From NCBI RefSeq assembly GCF_029318685.1, contig NZ_CP119677.1:2039001-2103000 (forward strand): DNA of 64,000 nt. The letters run 5' to 3'. This stretch comes from Ruminiclostridium papyrosolvens DSM 2782 (GTDB lineage Bacteria > Bacillota > Clostridia > Acetivibrionales > DSM-1351). This document shows, piece by piece, positions 54,344-64,000 of this stretch. The position numbers were made by a program, and so were the translations under genes. The notes below the pieces were generated by a model, which was not told where the DNA came from, did no database searches, and worked only from the letters and a program-made list of their open reading frames with translations. Position 1 is the first letter of the stretch, and each line of letters begins with the position of its first letter.

Positions 54344-55282
54344 ATGTTTATTGACAGACTTATTGAGAGTATCCAAGAAAAGAATAATCCAACGGTTGTA
54401 GGATTGGATCCCAAAATTGAATATGTTCCGGCATTTATTAAAGAGAGAGCCTTTAAAGAGTATGGCAAGAATTTAAAGGGAGCTTCTGAAGCTATTATAG
54501 CCTTTAATAAAATGCTAATTGATTCAATATACGATGAGGTTCCGGCAGTTAAACCCCAGCTTGCTTACTATGAAATGTATGGGATAGAGGGATTAATTGC
54601 TTTCGATGAAACCTGCAAATATGCAAAAAGCAAGGGTTTGATTGTTATTGCAGACGGAAAGAGAAATGATATTGGCACAACTGCAGAGGCTTATTCAAAG
54701 AGTTTTTTGGGTGAAACGGAAATAGACGATGGAGTAACGCAAAAGGCTTTCGATGTGGATGCCCTTACAGTTAGCCCATATCTGGGAATTGATGGTATTA
54801 AGCCTTTTATTCAGGACTGCACCAATTTTGACAAGGGAATATTCATTCTTGTAAAGACATCCAATAAGTCCTCAGGGCAGTTACAAGACCTTGTAACTGA
54901 ACAATGCAAAAGTATTTATGAAGTTATGGCAGGATATGTACATGAATGGGGAAAACCCCTCACCGGGAAATATGGCTACAGTAGTGTTGGAGCCGTGGTG
55001 GGAGCGACATATCCAAATCAGGCCAAATTGCTAAGGTCAATTATGAAAAATGCATATATTCTGGTTCCGGGCTACGGAGCGCAGGGGGGAACAGCGAGAG
55101 ATTGTGCAAATTCCTTCAACAGAGACGGATTAGGTGCAATAGTGAATGCATCCAGAAGTGTAATGTGTGCATATAAATCGGAAACATGGAAGAATGAATA
55201 TACAGAAGAGAAGTTTGCAGAAGCCGCAAGGGCAGAAGTTCTGAGAATGAAGGAAGATTTGAATGCTGCACTTGGCAGATAA
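54344..55282 (+). CDS. pyrF: Orotidine 5'-phosphate decarboxylase (long form)
   Basis: A 312-residue OMP decarboxylase of the longer type 2 group. VVGLDPK and the catalytic DGKRNDIGTTA motif (Lys-x-x-x-Asp) are clear, and LVPGYGAQGG is the phosphate-binding stretch. It forms UMP. The ATG at 54344 follows GGAGATAAAA; an ATG four codons earlier overlaps that site. Confidence 0.95.
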   Translation: MFIDRLIESIQEKNNPTVVGLDPKIEYVPAFIKERAFKEYGKNLKGASEAIIAFNKMLIDSIYDEVPAVKPQLAYYEMYGIEGLIAFDETCKYAKSKGLIVIADGKRNDIGTTAEAYSKSFLGETEIDDGVTQKAFDVDALTVSPYLGIDGIKPFIQDCTNFDKGIFILVKTSNKSSGQLQDLVTEQCKSIYEVMAGYVHEWGKPLTGKYGYSSVGAVVGATYPNQAKLLRSIMKNAYILVPGYGAQGGTARDCANSFNRDGLGAIVNASRSVMCAYKSETWKNEYTEEKFAEAARAEVLRMKEDLNAALGR

Positions 55283-55306
55283 TTAATAAGACACAGAGGT
55301 GAAAAT

Positions 55307-56389
55307 ATGAAGGCTTTTTTATTACTGGAAGACGGTACGATATTCGAAGGCAACAGCTTTGGAATGGAAGGAAAGGTAGTTGGAGAGGTAGTTTTTAACA
55401 CAGGTATGACAGGATATCAGGAAGTTCTGACAGACCCGTCATACTGCGGACAAATAGTATGTATGACTTATCCATTAATAGGAAACTATGGTGTGAATAT
55501 AGATGATATTGAATCTTTGAAACCTCAGGTAAAGGGTTTTATAGTCCGGGAGCTTTGTAAAACTCCAAGTAACTGGAGATCTATCGAAACCCTGAATGAG
55601 TATTTGAAAAGAAATGAGATAACAGGTCTTGAGGGTATTGATACAAGAGCCTTAACTAGGATTTTGCGCGATAACGGTACTATGAAAGGTACTATAATTA
55701 CAGCAGAACAGCTGGAAAATATACAAGAAGAGCTTTCAAACGTAAACAGCTATACAATTAACAACCCTGTATTACAAGTAACAACAAAAGAAATAAAGCA
55801 TTACAAGGGAGAAGGCTATAAAATAGCTCTTATGGATTACGGTTTAAAGCAGAATATTGTAAGATCCTTGTTAAACAGGGACTGCGAAGTATATATATTC
55901 CCTGCAACAGCAACAGCGGAAGAAGTTTTGAAAATAGAACCCGACGGGATAATGCTTTCTAACGGACCGGGAGACCCTAAGGATTGTCAGTTCCAGATAG
56001 AGACAATTAAAAAACTCATAGGTAAAAAGCCAATGTTCGGAATTTGCCTTGGACATCAGTTGACAGCATTAGCAAACGGAGCCAATACAGTAAAACTTAA
56101 ATACGGGCATAGAGGCTGCAACCACCCGGTAAAGGATATAGCAAAGGATCTCACCTACATTACTTCCCAAAACCATGGGTACACTATTGTGGAAGAATCA
56201 CTCGACAGAGAAACCATGACTGTAAGTCATATAAATATGAATGATGGAACTATCGAAGGAATAAAGTACAAAAATGCTCCGCTTTTTACAGTGCAATTTC
56301 ACCCCGAAGCATCACCGGGACCGGGTGACACAGCATATTTGTTCGACGAGTTCATTAAAATGATAGATTATTCAAAAAGTAGTATATAA
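55307..56389 (+). CDS. carA: Carbamoyl-phosphate synthase small chain
   Basis: A 360-residue glutaminase subunit. The class I amidotransferase domain (about 170-355) has the nucleophile Cys247 in GICLGHQ and the His-Glu pair in QFHPEASPG. The N-terminal domain has FNTGMTGYQEVLTDPSY. It supplies ammonia to the large chain. Being inside the pyr operon it probably serves pyrimidine synthesis mainly (pyrAA). Confidence 0.96.
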   Translation: MKAFLLLEDGTIFEGNSFGMEGKVVGEVVFNTGMTGYQEVLTDPSYCGQIVCMTYPLIGNYGVNIDDIESLKPQVKGFIVRELCKTPSNWRSIETLNEYLKRNEITGLEGIDTRALTRILRDNGTMKGTIITAEQLENIQEELSNVNSYTINNPVLQVTTKEIKHYKGEGYKIALMDYGLKQNIVRSLLNRDCEVYIFPATATAEEVLKIEPDGIMLSNGPGDPKDCQFQIETIKKLIGKKPMFGICLGHQLTALANGANTVKLKYGHRGCNHPVKDIAKDLTYITSQNHGYTIVEESLDRETMTVSHINMNDGTIEGIKYKNAPLFTVQFHPEASPGPGDTAYLFDEFIKMIDYSKSSI

Positions 56390-56411
56390 AAGAAGCTGGA
56401 GGATATAACAC

Positions 56412-59400
56412 ATGCCTAAACGTAATGATATACATAAAGTATTGGTTATCGGGTCCGGTCCGATTATAATCGGTCAGGCCGCAGAATTTGACTATGCCGG
56501 AACTCAGGCGTGTCAGGCTCTCAAAGAAGAAGGAATAGAAGTTGTGCTGGTAAACAGTAATCCTGCTACCATAATGACTGATACGAATATAGCTGATAAG
56601 GTTTATATAGAACCCCTTAAAGCTGAAGTAGTAAAAAATATAATAAGATATGAAAAACCTGATAGCATTTTACCAACACTGGGAGGCCAGACAGGCCTGA
56701 ACTTGGCAATGGAACTTGCAGAATCAGGTTTTTTACAGGAGCAGGGAGTAAAGCTTCTGGGAACAGCTACCGAAGCAATAAAAATGGCTGAAGACAGACA
56801 GGATTTCAAGGACACAATGGAACGTATAGGCGAGCCATGTATTGCCAGTAAGGTTGTTACCACAATAGAAGATGCAGTAGAATTTGCCCGTGAGATTGAT
56901 TATCCGGTTATTGTAAGACCTGCATACACCCTTGGAGGTACCGGCGGAGGAATTGTATACAATGAAGAAGAACTGAGGGAAACAGGAGAAAACGGACTAA
57001 GACTCAGCCGTGTTCATCAGGTTCTGATTGAGAAATGCATATCAGGTTGGAAGGAAATTGAATACGAAGTAATGAGAGACAGCAAGGGTAATGTTATAAC
57101 CGTGTGTAACATGGAAAACATTGACCCTGTTGGAGTCCATACCGGAGACAGTATAGTTGTGGCACCTTCCCAGACACTTGCGGACAAAGAATATCAAATG
57201 CTTAGAACCTCTGCACTGAAAATAATATCAGCACTGGGAATACAGGGAGGCTGTAATGTACAATACGCCCTGCATCCAACAAGCTTTGAATATGCAGTAA
57301 TAGAAGTAAACCCAAGAGTTAGCAGATCATCTGCACTTGCTTCTAAGGCTACAGGATACCCGATAGCAAAGGTTGCTTCAAAGATTGCAATAGGCTACGG
57401 TCTGGATGAAATAAAAAATGCCGTAACAGGAAAGACATATGCTTGCTTTGAACCTACACTTGACTATGTTGTAGTAAAAATACCAAAATGGCCTTTTGAC
57501 AAATTTGTAAAGGCAAAGAGAACACTGGGAACGCAGATGAAGGCAACAGGAGAGGTAATGTCCATAAGCAGCTCATTTGAGGCTGCTCTGATGAAAGCCA
57601 TACGTTCACTGGAACTGGGTATATTTACACTTGAACAGGATATTTACAAAAATCTTGAAGGCAGTGAGATACTAAAAAAACTTCATGATATTAATGACGA
57701 AAGAATATTTGTCATAGCAGAAGCAATAAGACGTTCTATAACAGTTGAAGAAATTCATGAAATAACCAAGATAGATTATTTCTTCCTATGCAAGATTAAA
57801 GAACTCGTTCTAATGGAAGAAAAGCTTAAAACCGTAAATAAGGAGCAGCTTGATAAGGATGTTTTGAAAAAGGCAAAGAAGATGGGTTTTACAGACAGAA
57901 TAATCGCCAAGCTGTCCGGAGTTTCCCAAGAAGAAATAACCGAACTCAGAAAGCAGAAAAATATTACTGCGGCGTATAAAATGGTTGATACTTGTGCTGC
58001 TGAGTTTGAAGCTGTAACACCATACTATTACTCAACCTACGATGACCATTCTGAGGTTAAGAAATCCGATAGAGAAAAGGTTCTGGTTCTGGGTTCGGGA
58101 CCAATAAGAATAGGTCAGGGAATAGAATTTGACTACTGCTCCGTACACTCTGTATGGGCATTGAAAGAGCTTGGGTATGAAACAATTATTGCAAACAACA
58201 ACCCTGAAACCGTAAGTACTGACTTTGATACAGCGGACAGACTTTACTTTGAACCGTTGACGCCTGAGGATGTGGCAAATATAGTTGAAGCAGAAAATCC
58301 AAAAGGAGCTATAGTACAGTTCGGCGGACAAACTGCTATCAAACTCACTAAGTCTCTGGATGATATGGGAGTTAAGATATTTGGTACTGAAGCAAAAAAT
58401 GTAGATGCGGCAGAAGATAGGGAGAAATTTGACGAGATACTTGAAAAGACAGGTATTCCAAGACCTCAAGGAAAAACTATATTTACTCTTGAGGAGGCAA
58501 TAGCAGCGGCTAACGAGTTGGGATACCCTGTACTGGTAAGGCCTTCCTACGTCCTTGGAGGGCAAGGGATGGAAATAGCCTACAATGACAAGGATGTCAA
58601 AGAGTTTATGGAGATAATAACCAGAACTGTTCAGGAACATCCCATACTGGTTGATAAATACATGATGGGTAAGGAAATAGAGGTTGACGCAATCTGCGAT
58701 GGTGAGGAAATACTTATACCGGGCATAATGGAACACCTTGAAAGAGCAGGTGTTCACTCAGGGGACAGTATATCCGTATATCCTTCACAGACACTTACAG
58801 ACAAGGTTAAAGAGGTTATTGTAGATTATACGGTAAAACTTGCAAAAGCCTTGAATGTAATCGGAATGGTAAATATACAGTATGTTTTATATAATAATCA
58901 GGTTTACGTAATAGAAGTGAATCCAAGGTCAAGTCGTACTGTTCCATATATCAGTAAGGTTACGGGAATTCCAATGGTAAATCTTGCAACCAAAGTCATG
59001 ATGGGTAAAAAGCTTAAGGATTTCAAGTATGGAACAGGCTTATACAGAGAACCGGGCTATGTTTCGGTAAAAGTTCCTGTATTCTCCTTTGAAAAACTCC
59101 ATGAAGTAGACACAAGCCTTGGGCCTGAAATGAAGTCTACCGGTGAAGTACTTGGAATAGCTGATAATTTCCCGGAAGCTTTGTACAAAGGTATTATAGC
59201 ATCAGGAATAAAGCTTCCAAAGCCCGGGGATGGAATACTTATGACAGTCAGAGACACTGATAAGCCTGAACTGATTCATATTGCAGAGGAATTTGAAAAG
59301 TTAGGTTTTACTCTCTATGCAACAGGTAAGACTGCAAATATGCTGAATAATAACGGAATTGCAACAAATGCTGTAAGAAAGCTGGATGAAGGCTCACCTA

Positions 59401-59627
59401 ATATAATTGAGCTTATCCATGCAGGTAAGCTGGCAATGATAATAAATACACCGACTAAAGGCAGAAACGCTGACAGGGACGGCTTTAAAATAAGAAGAAA
59501 AGCCGTAGAAATGTCAATACCGTGTCTGACTTCACTTGATACGGCAGAAGCAATAATCAAATGCCTCAAGCTCGGGAAAACCGAAGGTGAGCTTGAAGTA
59601 CTTAATTTAAGCATATTTGACGAGTAA
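56412..59627 (+). CDS. carB: Carbamoyl-phosphate synthase large chain
   Basis: A 1071-residue enzyme of two homologous ATP-grasp halves. [20 protein letters not shown] starts the first and [20 protein letters not shown] (about residue 555) the second. A C-terminal MGS-like allosteric domain (about 935-1060) has [11 protein letters not shown] and NTPTKG. It makes carbamoyl phosphate from bicarbonate, ammonia and two ATP. It lies 22 bases after carA. Confidence 0.97.
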   Translation: MPKRNDIHKVLVIGSGPIIIGQAAEFDYAGTQACQALKEEGIEVVLVNSNPATIMTDTNIADKVYIEPLKAEVVKNIIRYEKPDSILPTLGGQTGLNLAMELAESGFLQEQGVKLLGTATEAIKMAEDRQDFKDTMERIGEPCIASKVVTTIEDAVEFAREIDYPVIVRPAYTLGGTGGGIVYNEEELRETGENGLRLSRVHQVLIEKCISGWKEIEYEVMRDSKGNVITVCNMENIDPVGVHTGDSIVVAPSQTLADKEYQMLRTSALKIISALGIQGGCNVQYALHPTSFEYAVIEVNPRVSRSSALASKATGYPIAKVASKIAIGYGLDEIKNAVTGKTYACFEPTLDYVVVKIPKWPFDKFVKAKRTLGTQMKATGEVMSISSSFEAALMKAIRSLELGIFTLEQDIYKNLEGSEILKKLHDINDERIFVIAEAIRRSITVEEIHEITKIDYFFLCKIKELVLMEEKLKTVNKEQLDKDVLKKAKKMGFTDRIIAKLSGVSQEEITELRKQKNITAAYKMVDTCAAEFEAVTPYYYSTYDDHSEVKKSDREKVLVLGSGPIRIGQGIEFDYCSVHSVWALKELGYETIIANNNPETVSTDFDTADRLYFEPLTPEDVANIVEAENPKGAIVQFGGQTAIKLTKSLDDMGVKIFGTEAKNVDAAEDREKFDEILEKTGIPRPQGKTIFTLEEAIAAANELGYPVLVRPSYVLGGQGMEIAYNDKDVKEFMEIITRTVQEHPILVDKYMMGKEIEVDAICDGEEILIPGIMEHLERAGVHSGDSISVYPSQTLTDKVKEVIVDYTVKLAKALNVIGMVNIQYVLYNNQVYVIEVNPRSSRTVPYISKVTGIPMVNLATKVMMGKKLKDFKYGTGLYREPGYVSVKVPVFSFEKLHEVDTSLGPEMKSTGEVLGIADNFPEALYKGIIASGIKLPKPGDGILMTVRDTDKPELIHIAEEFEKLGFTLYATGKTANMLNNNGIATNAVRKLDEGSPNIIELIHAGKLAMIINTPTKGRNADRDGFKIRRKAVEMSIPCLTSLDTAEAIIKCLKLGKTEGELEVLNLSIFDE

Positions 59628-59644
59628 AAATACCGGAGGTAAAT

Positions 59645-60421
59645 ATGGGTAAGCTACTAAATGAACAGATTGTAAGTACGCAAATGCTGTGCAAGGATGT
59701 TTTTATAATGACTATCAGGTCAGAATATGTTGCTTCTACTGCAAAACCGGGTCAGTTTGTAAACATCAGATGTGGTGGGTTGGATGCAATGCTAAGACGT
59801 CCTATAAGCATTTGCGATGTAAATAAAGCTCAAAATACGTTTGATATAGTTATTCAGGTAAAGGGCAGCGGTACCCAAAAGCTTTGCAGTATGTGTCAGG
59901 GAGCGGTAGACATAATGGCACCTCTGGGGAACTCCTTTATGCTAGATGATAAGCATAAAAATATATGTGTAGTAGGGGGAGGAATAGGAACCTTTCCCCT
60001 CCTGTATCTGTTAAAAGCTTCTCAATCGACTAATAAGACTGCTTTGCTTGGCTTCAGAAGTGGAGAGGCTGTTGTTCTGGAGGATAAATTCAGGGCTACC
60101 GCAAATACTGTAGAAATTGCTACAGACGACGGTTCATACGGTAAAAAAGCCTTTGTAACAGAACTTCTTGAAGAGACAATTCAATCTCAAAAACCGGATA
60201 TAATATATACCTGCGGCCCTGCCATAATGATGCGGAAGGTCGCTGCAATTGCACAAAAGAATGGCATCTCATGTCAGGTATCTATGGAACAACGCATGGG
60301 GTGTGGTATAGGAGCATGTCTGGTCTGTGCCTGCAAGACCCAAAAAGGTGATGACTGGGGGTTCAGCCACGTTTGTAAGGACGGGCCTGTATACTGGAGC
60401 ACAGAGGTTTGCTGGGACTAA
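59645..60421 (+). CDS. pyrK: Dihydroorotate dehydrogenase electron-transfer subunit
   Basis: A 258-residue ferredoxin-reductase-like protein. RRPISICDV is the FAD motif, VGGGIGTFPLLYLL the NAD-binding part, and Cys220, Cys225, Cys228 and Cys244 bind a [2Fe-2S] cluster. It passes electrons from dihydroorotate to NAD with PyrD. GGAGGTAAAT precedes the ATG; pyrD follows. Confidence 0.95.
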   Translation: MGKLLNEQIVSTQMLCKDVFIMTIRSEYVASTAKPGQFVNIRCGGLDAMLRRPISICDVNKAQNTFDIVIQVKGSGTQKLCSMCQGAVDIMAPLGNSFMLDDKHKNICVVGGGIGTFPLLYLLKASQSTNKTALLGFRSGEAVVLEDKFRATANTVEIATDDGSYGKKAFVTELLEETIQSQKPDIIYTCGPAIMMRKVAAIAQKNGISCQVSMEQRMGCGIGACLVCACKTQKGDDWGFSHVCKDGPVYWSTEVCWD

Positions 60422-60436
60422 ATGGGAGGTTTATAT

Positions 60437-61360
60437 ATGTCAGATAATATAGATTTAAGTACAAATATTGCAGGAGTACAGTTTGACAACCCCGTTATAA
60501 TGGCATCAGGTACTTACGGTTTCGGAAAGGAATACAGTGAGTATGTTGATTTGAACCAAATCGGGGGAATTTCAGTAAAGGGACTTACGTTAAAAGAGAG
60601 GAAAGGCAACAAGCCGCCGAGAATAGCAGAAACTCCTGCAGGCATACTTAACAGTGTGGGATTGCAAAATCCCGGAGTAGAAGTTTTCATAAAAGAAGAC
60701 CTGCCGTTTTTAAAAAAATACAAAACTAAAATAATTGCGAACATTGCCGGAAATACTATAGAAGAGTATTGCGAAATGGCAGAGATACTGGGTGACTCCC
60801 AAGTGGATGCCATTGAAATGAATGTGTCCTGTCCTAACGTTAAGGCAGGATGTCTGGCCTTTGGGACTTCGCCAAAAGGAATAGAGGAAATTACATCCGC
60901 TGTAAAAAAATACTGTAAGCAGCCATTGATAGTTAAATTGACCCCAAATGTTTCTGATATAAAGTCAATAGCAATGGCTGCCGAGGGTGCAGGTGCGGAT
61001 TGTATATCACTTATAAATACCATATTGGGACTTGCAATTGATATAAATAAAAAGAAACCAATTCTAGCTAACAACTTCGGAGGCTTGTCAGGCCCTGCGG
61101 TAAAGCCTATTGCATTACGTATGGTATATGAAGCGGCACACTCGGTTAAAATACCCGTAATAGGGATGGGGGGAATCAGCTCTTGGGAGGATGCCGTTGA
61201 ATTCATACTTGTGGGTGCATCAGCCGTAATGGTTGGGACTGCAAACTTTGTTAACCCTACAATTCCAATAGAGATTGTTAACGGAATAGAAAAGTATCTT
61301 GAGCACCATGGACATACAGGGTTGGATGAAATTATCGGAAAAATGGATTTGAATGACTGA
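60437..61360 (+). CDS. pyrD: Dihydroorotate dehydrogenase, class 1B catalytic subunit
   Basis: A 307-residue FMN barrel enzyme. NVSCPNVKAG includes the active-site Cys132 typical of class 1 enzymes (class 2 uses Ser), and GMGGISSWEDAVEF binds FMN phosphate. Together with PyrK it is the NAD-linked class 1B form. The ATG at 60437 lies behind GGGAGG; an ATG 15 bases upstream overlaps that site. Confidence 0.96.
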   Translation: MSDNIDLSTNIAGVQFDNPVIMASGTYGFGKEYSEYVDLNQIGGISVKGLTLKERKGNKPPRIAETPAGILNSVGLQNPGVEVFIKEDLPFLKKYKTKIIANIAGNTIEEYCEMAEILGDSQVDAIEMNVSCPNVKAGCLAFGTSPKGIEEITSAVKKYCKQPLIVKLTPNVSDIKSIAMAAEGAGADCISLINTILGLAIDINKKKPILANNFGGLSGPAVKPIALRMVYEAAHSVKIPVIGMGGISSWEDAVEFILVGASAVMVGTANFVNPTIPIEIVNGIEKYLEHHGHTGLDEIIGKMDLND

Positions 61361-61413
61361 TTAATCTGATATAATAATTACTGTTGTATTATATTTATTT
61401 TATGGAGGTACTC

Positions 61414-62097
61414 ATGAAAACGAGGCTTATATTTGTAAGACATGCGGAAGCGGAAGGAAATTTCAACAGAGTATTTCACGGATGGTATGACAGCAGGATT
61501 ACTGAAAAGGGACACAAACAGGCCAAGGCAGTGGCAGAAAGGCTCGCTGATGTGCCTGTTGACATTATATATTCAAGCAGCTTGACAAGAACCCTGCAGA
61601 CAGCACAGTATATAGCCGATATCAAAAAGCTTCCTATTATCCGAACAGACAAAATGAAGGAAATTAACGGCGGAGATTGGGAAAATATTGCATGGGATGC
61701 TATACCCGGATTATATCCAAATGAAAACTATACATGGGAAAACGAACCTCATATGCATCAAATGCCTAACGGCGAAAATATGGAGGAATTCTATAACCGT
61801 ATTTTAAAAGAAGTTATGGACATAATCCGAAAGAACAAAGGGAAAAATGTTTGTGTAGTTACACATGGCACAGCTATCAGAGCAATGCTGTGCAGGTTTT
61901 ACGGCAAGTCTCTTAAGTATATGAAAAATATATATTGGCATGACAATACATCAGTAACAATTGTTGATTACAATGACGAAAATGATGATTTTGAGGTAGT
62001 ACTCGAAGGCGATATTGTACATTTAGGTGTGGAGTTGAGTACTATTCAGAATCAGGAGTGGTGGCAAAGCTACATGGAGTCAATGCGAAAAAAATAA
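61414..62097 (+). CDS. Histidine phosphatase family protein inside the pyr operon
   Basis: A 227-residue phosphoglycerate-mutase-like phosphatase. VRHAEAEGN carries the phospho-accepting His10 (RHA in place of the common RHG), YSSSLTRTLQTAQYI and VTHGTAIRAML (second catalytic His) follow. The substrate is unknown. It lies between pyrD and the PyrE-like gene, with GGAGGTACTC before the ATG and no terminator on either side, so it is likely co-transcribed. Action on a phosphorylated sugar or nucleotide intermediate would fit but is a guess. Confidence 0.9.
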   Translation: MKTRLIFVRHAEAEGNFNRVFHGWYDSRITEKGHKQAKAVAERLADVPVDIIYSSSLTRTLQTAQYIADIKKLPIIRTDKMKEINGGDWENIAWDAIPGLYPNENYTWENEPHMHQMPNGENMEEFYNRILKEVMDIIRKNKGKNVCVVTHGTAIRAMLCRFYGKSLKYMKNIYWHDNTSVTIVDYNDENDDFEVVLEGDIVHLGVELSTIQNQEWWQSYMESMRKK

Positions 62098-62121
62098 CTA
62101 AGGTCTTGTAGGAGGTTAACA

Positions 62122-62979
62122 ATGGAAAATAATAATCTGATTAACTGGCTGTTTAAAACCAATGCTGTCAGGATATGTCCTGAAAACAAGCCGTTTTGGT
62201 ATACATCATCGAAGATAGGTCCTTACTACATAAATACACATTTTCTTTATGGCAGTGAAGAAAAGGCAAACAGTCTTTTGAAAGTAATCGATGTATGCAA
62301 AGAAAATAAAATGGACTGCTCGGAGATAATACTTGAACTGGCCCATAAGAATTTTGAAACTGACGAGATATTCAGAGGCCTCATAACAACTATGTGTGAG
62401 TATATAAAGAGTAATATTGACATTAAAGATATAGGATATATATCAGGAGGAGAAAGAAGAGACTGGTTCTTTTCACTTATAGTAGCAGATATACTTAAAA
62501 TACCTCATATAACAATATTCAAGGATTTGACGGCAGTATTGTATAAAGATGGAGTATCTTCAGAGGTAACTGACCTTGGTGGAGCAAATGTGCTTCATAT
62601 TGCGGACATTATAACAGAGGCTTCCAGCTATGTGCGTGCATGGATTCCGGCTGTTAATAAACTAAAAGGCAATCTGAAATACAGTCTTGTTGTAATAGAC
62701 AGATTACAGGGAGGGACCGAAAAGTTAAAGGATGCTGATGTTGAGTCCCATGCACTTATGAATGTGGATAAAGGACTTTTTGACGGTGCGCTTTCAGGTG
62801 GACACATTTCATCAGAACAATACGGTTTACTGATGAAGTATCTTGATAATCCAACAGGTACAATGAAAGAGTTCTTAATAAACAATCCTGAATTTTTGGA
62901 AAATTCTCTTAATGCAGATGCAAAGACTGCGCAAAGGGCACGTATTTGTATAGAAGAGGATATTTATGGTCTGAAATAA
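62122..62979 (+). CDS. Atypical orotate phosphoribosyltransferase-like protein
   Basis: A 285-residue protein, far longer than ordinary PyrE (about 190-215). The PRTase core is recognisable: YISGGERRDWFFSLIVAD (107-123) resembles the GG-E-x-RDW substrate region, IFKD contains a lysine (Lys134) where OPRT has RK, VLHIADIITEASS (157-169) stands for the PRPP loop with Ala replacing the first acidic residue, and VVIDRLQGG (190-198) matches the DRxxGG motif of OPRT. The extra N-terminal 70 and C-terminal 50 residues are unassigned. As no other pyrE lies in the operon, it probably supplies OMP. Confidence 0.75.
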   Translation: MENNNLINWLFKTNAVRICPENKPFWYTSSKIGPYYINTHFLYGSEEKANSLLKVIDVCKENKMDCSEIILELAHKNFETDEIFRGLITTMCEYIKSNIDIKDIGYISGGERRDWFFSLIVADILKIPHITIFKDLTAVLYKDGVSSEVTDLGGANVLHIADIITEASSYVRAWIPAVNKLKGNLKYSLVVIDRLQGGTEKLKDADVESHALMNVDKGLFDGALSGGHISSEQYGLLMKYLDNPTGTMKEFLINNPEFLENSLNADAKTAQRARICIEEDIYGLK

Positions 62980-63050
62980 TTAATTACTGAATACATATAC
63001 CTTTGAAAGAATATGGAGATTCAATAACTCGAGAGGGTTGGAGTGATTTA

Positions 63051-63743
63051 ATGAAAAGGTTTGTATTTTTTGCATCCGTAATACTGGCAGCTGGTGTTGT
63101 AACATTATTATCATACAGCCACTTCGCCTTTAAGGATGCTTTTTTCTTTCTTAGGGGAGAGATTAAAATTGACAGACTAATTTGTCATGGAGATATGGAT
63201 AAAGATGGAATACCTGACAATGAGGATATCGTACAAGGAGCCAGATTAGAGATATCCAACATGACAAAGTACCAGAGTACCTACTATGAAGGTGGATATC
63301 CGCCAAAATCAGAAGGTGTATGTACTGATGTTGTGTGGAGAGCTCTAAAAAACGCAGGATACGATTTGAAGTCACATATGGATGCTGATATCTCAAAGCA
63401 TACAGATGACTATAAAAGCGGTGTAATTATACCTGACCCTAACATAGATTTCAGACGCGTAAAGAACCAGTATATATTTTTAAAAAAATTTGCTACAAAC
63501 CTTACAACAGAGGTAAAACCCTTTAACAGGAAAAACTTGTACCAGTGGCAGCCCGGTGATATAGTAATATTGAAAAACAGTGACCATGTTGCTGTTATAT
63601 CGGACAAACGCAGGAGAGATGGGGTTCCGGGTATAATACACAACTCCAGCACTTTTCCAAAGGAAGAAGACTTGCTTTTAAAATGGAGCAAAAAAGGCCG
63701 TATAATAGGACATTTCAGGTTTCCACAAAATGATTTGGAGTAA
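63051..63743 (+). CDS. DUF1287 family protein (YijF-like), NlpC/P60-like fold
   Basis: A 230-residue exported or membrane-anchored protein (hydrophobic residues about 4-22). The DUF1287 domain shows GARLEISNMTKYQSTY, PPKSEGVCTDVVWRAL with Cys91, QPGDIVILKNSDHVAVIS with His179 and GIIHNSS. A Cys-His pair in this layout is like NlpC/P60 peptidases, so cell-wall peptide cleavage is possible but unproven. The ATG at 63051 follows GGAG; an upstream TTG gives an unlikely extension. Confidence 0.85.
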   Translation: MKRFVFFASVILAAGVVTLLSYSHFAFKDAFFFLRGEIKIDRLICHGDMDKDGIPDNEDIVQGARLEISNMTKYQSTYYEGGYPPKSEGVCTDVVWRALKNAGYDLKSHMDADISKHTDDYKSGVIIPDPNIDFRRVKNQYIFLKKFATNLTTEVKPFNRKNLYQWQPGDIVILKNSDHVAVISDKRRRDGVPGIIHNSSTFPKEEDLLLKWSKKGRIIGHFRFPQNDLE

Positions 63744-63764
63744 ATATGGAAGAGGGGTATAGGT

Positions 63765-64000
63765 GTGGCAAATCAAAAGACAAATGTAATGAGAATTTTA
63801 GACAGTGGCAAAATTAAATATAATGTGTATACATACGACAGCAAGGGTGGAGCCATTGACGGTGTTTCAGTAGCTGAAAAAATAGGACAGCCTGTTGAAA
63901 AAGTTTTTAAGACACTTGTAACCAAAGGCAACAGTAAAAACTTTTTTGTATTTGTAATTCCCGTGAACAAGGAACTCAACCTCAAAGCTGCTGCAAAAGC
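63765..64000 (+). CDS. ybaK: YbaK-type Cys-tRNA(Pro) deacylase, cut by window end
   Basis: The frame starts GTG behind AGAGGGG and runs off the window after 78 codons. The visible part, MANQKTNVMRILDSGKIKYN followed later by GQPVEKVFKTLVTKG and FVFVIPVNKELNLKAAAK, matches the YbaK/EbsC family of editing domains that remove cysteine from mischarged tRNA-Pro. The C-terminal half is outside the window. Confidence 0.9.
   Translation, partial: MANQKTNVMRILDSGKIKYNVYTYDSKGGAIDGVSVAEKIGQPVEKVFKTLVTKGNSKNFFVFVIPVNKELNLKAAAK

Noticed and set aside
58032-58757. 241-codon minus-strand frame over carB
   Set aside because: Antisense to a strongly conserved gene, Cys/Tyr/Phe-rich product without family features.
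60514-61206. 230-codon minus-strand frame over pyrD
   Set aside because: Antisense to pyrD; long only because of the codon bias of the real gene.

Overview
The window reads as the chromosome of a low-GC, spore-forming Firmicute of the class Clostridia. The evidence is the yqfC-yqfD-phoH-pgpH-ybeY-dgkA-cdd-era-yqzL-recO order, a pdaA-type cortex deacetylase, PyrR-controlled pyrimidine genes, strong AGGAGG ribosome binding sites and frequent TTG/GTG starts. A mesophilic Ruminiclostridium/Clostridium cellulolyticum-like organism is my best guess from the protein flavour; I could not test it.

Region 1 (1 to about 8.7 kb) is the right end of a prophage. It holds the 3' part of a giant virion-type protein, a holin, an M15-type endolysin and a small membrane protein. 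Next come two leftward genes not needed for lysis: a 36-codon membrane peptide faced by a convergent antisense RNA (a candidate type I toxin-antitoxin locus), and a small gene with a near-consensus LexA box on its promoter. A tyrosine integrase pointing at a tRNA-Trp gene closes the element, so the tRNA 3' end is the likely attachment site.

Region 2 (8.8 to 26.4 kb) is core chromosome. It contains twin DUF881 membrane proteins, pdaA, and the sporulation/RNA-maturation/Era/RecO cluster. Cardiolipin synthase, an HD protein and a heterodimeric ABC exporter with one degenerate ATPase site follow, then a coiled-coil protein and a DUF896 gene.

Region 3 (26.5 to 34.5 kb) is a mosaic of single genes: orphan cheW, histidine-repeat YmaF, YchF, a zinc-ribbon/TM2 protein, a MerR-headed coiled-coil protein with RacA-like layout, an RluA-type pseudouridine synthase, an aluminium-resistance/methionine gamma-lyase family enzyme and an HlyD-like protein. 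The last is joined by overlap to yggS and the cell-division cluster.

Region 4 (33.8 to 51.3 kb) has yggS-sepF-ylmG-ylmH-divIVA, an FtsK/SpoIIIE translocase, a TPR protein, a YgiQ radical SAM enzyme, folD, rny with a long leader, ymdB, pgeF, an orphan solute-binding lipoprotein, lspA and rluD. This looks like the Bacillus ylmD-to-pyrR neighbourhood with insertions and without ileS.

Region 5 (51.3 to 63.0 kb) is a nearly complete UMP-biosynthesis operon: a PyrR-binding attenuator, then pyrR-pyrB-pyrC-pyrF-carA-carB-pyrK-pyrD, a histidine phosphatase and an atypical orotate phosphoribosyltransferase. A DUF1287 protein and the start of a YbaK-type deacylase end the window.

The most interesting item is the compact toxin/antisense RNA locus in the prophage. 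No CRISPR array, rRNA or insertion sequence was seen.
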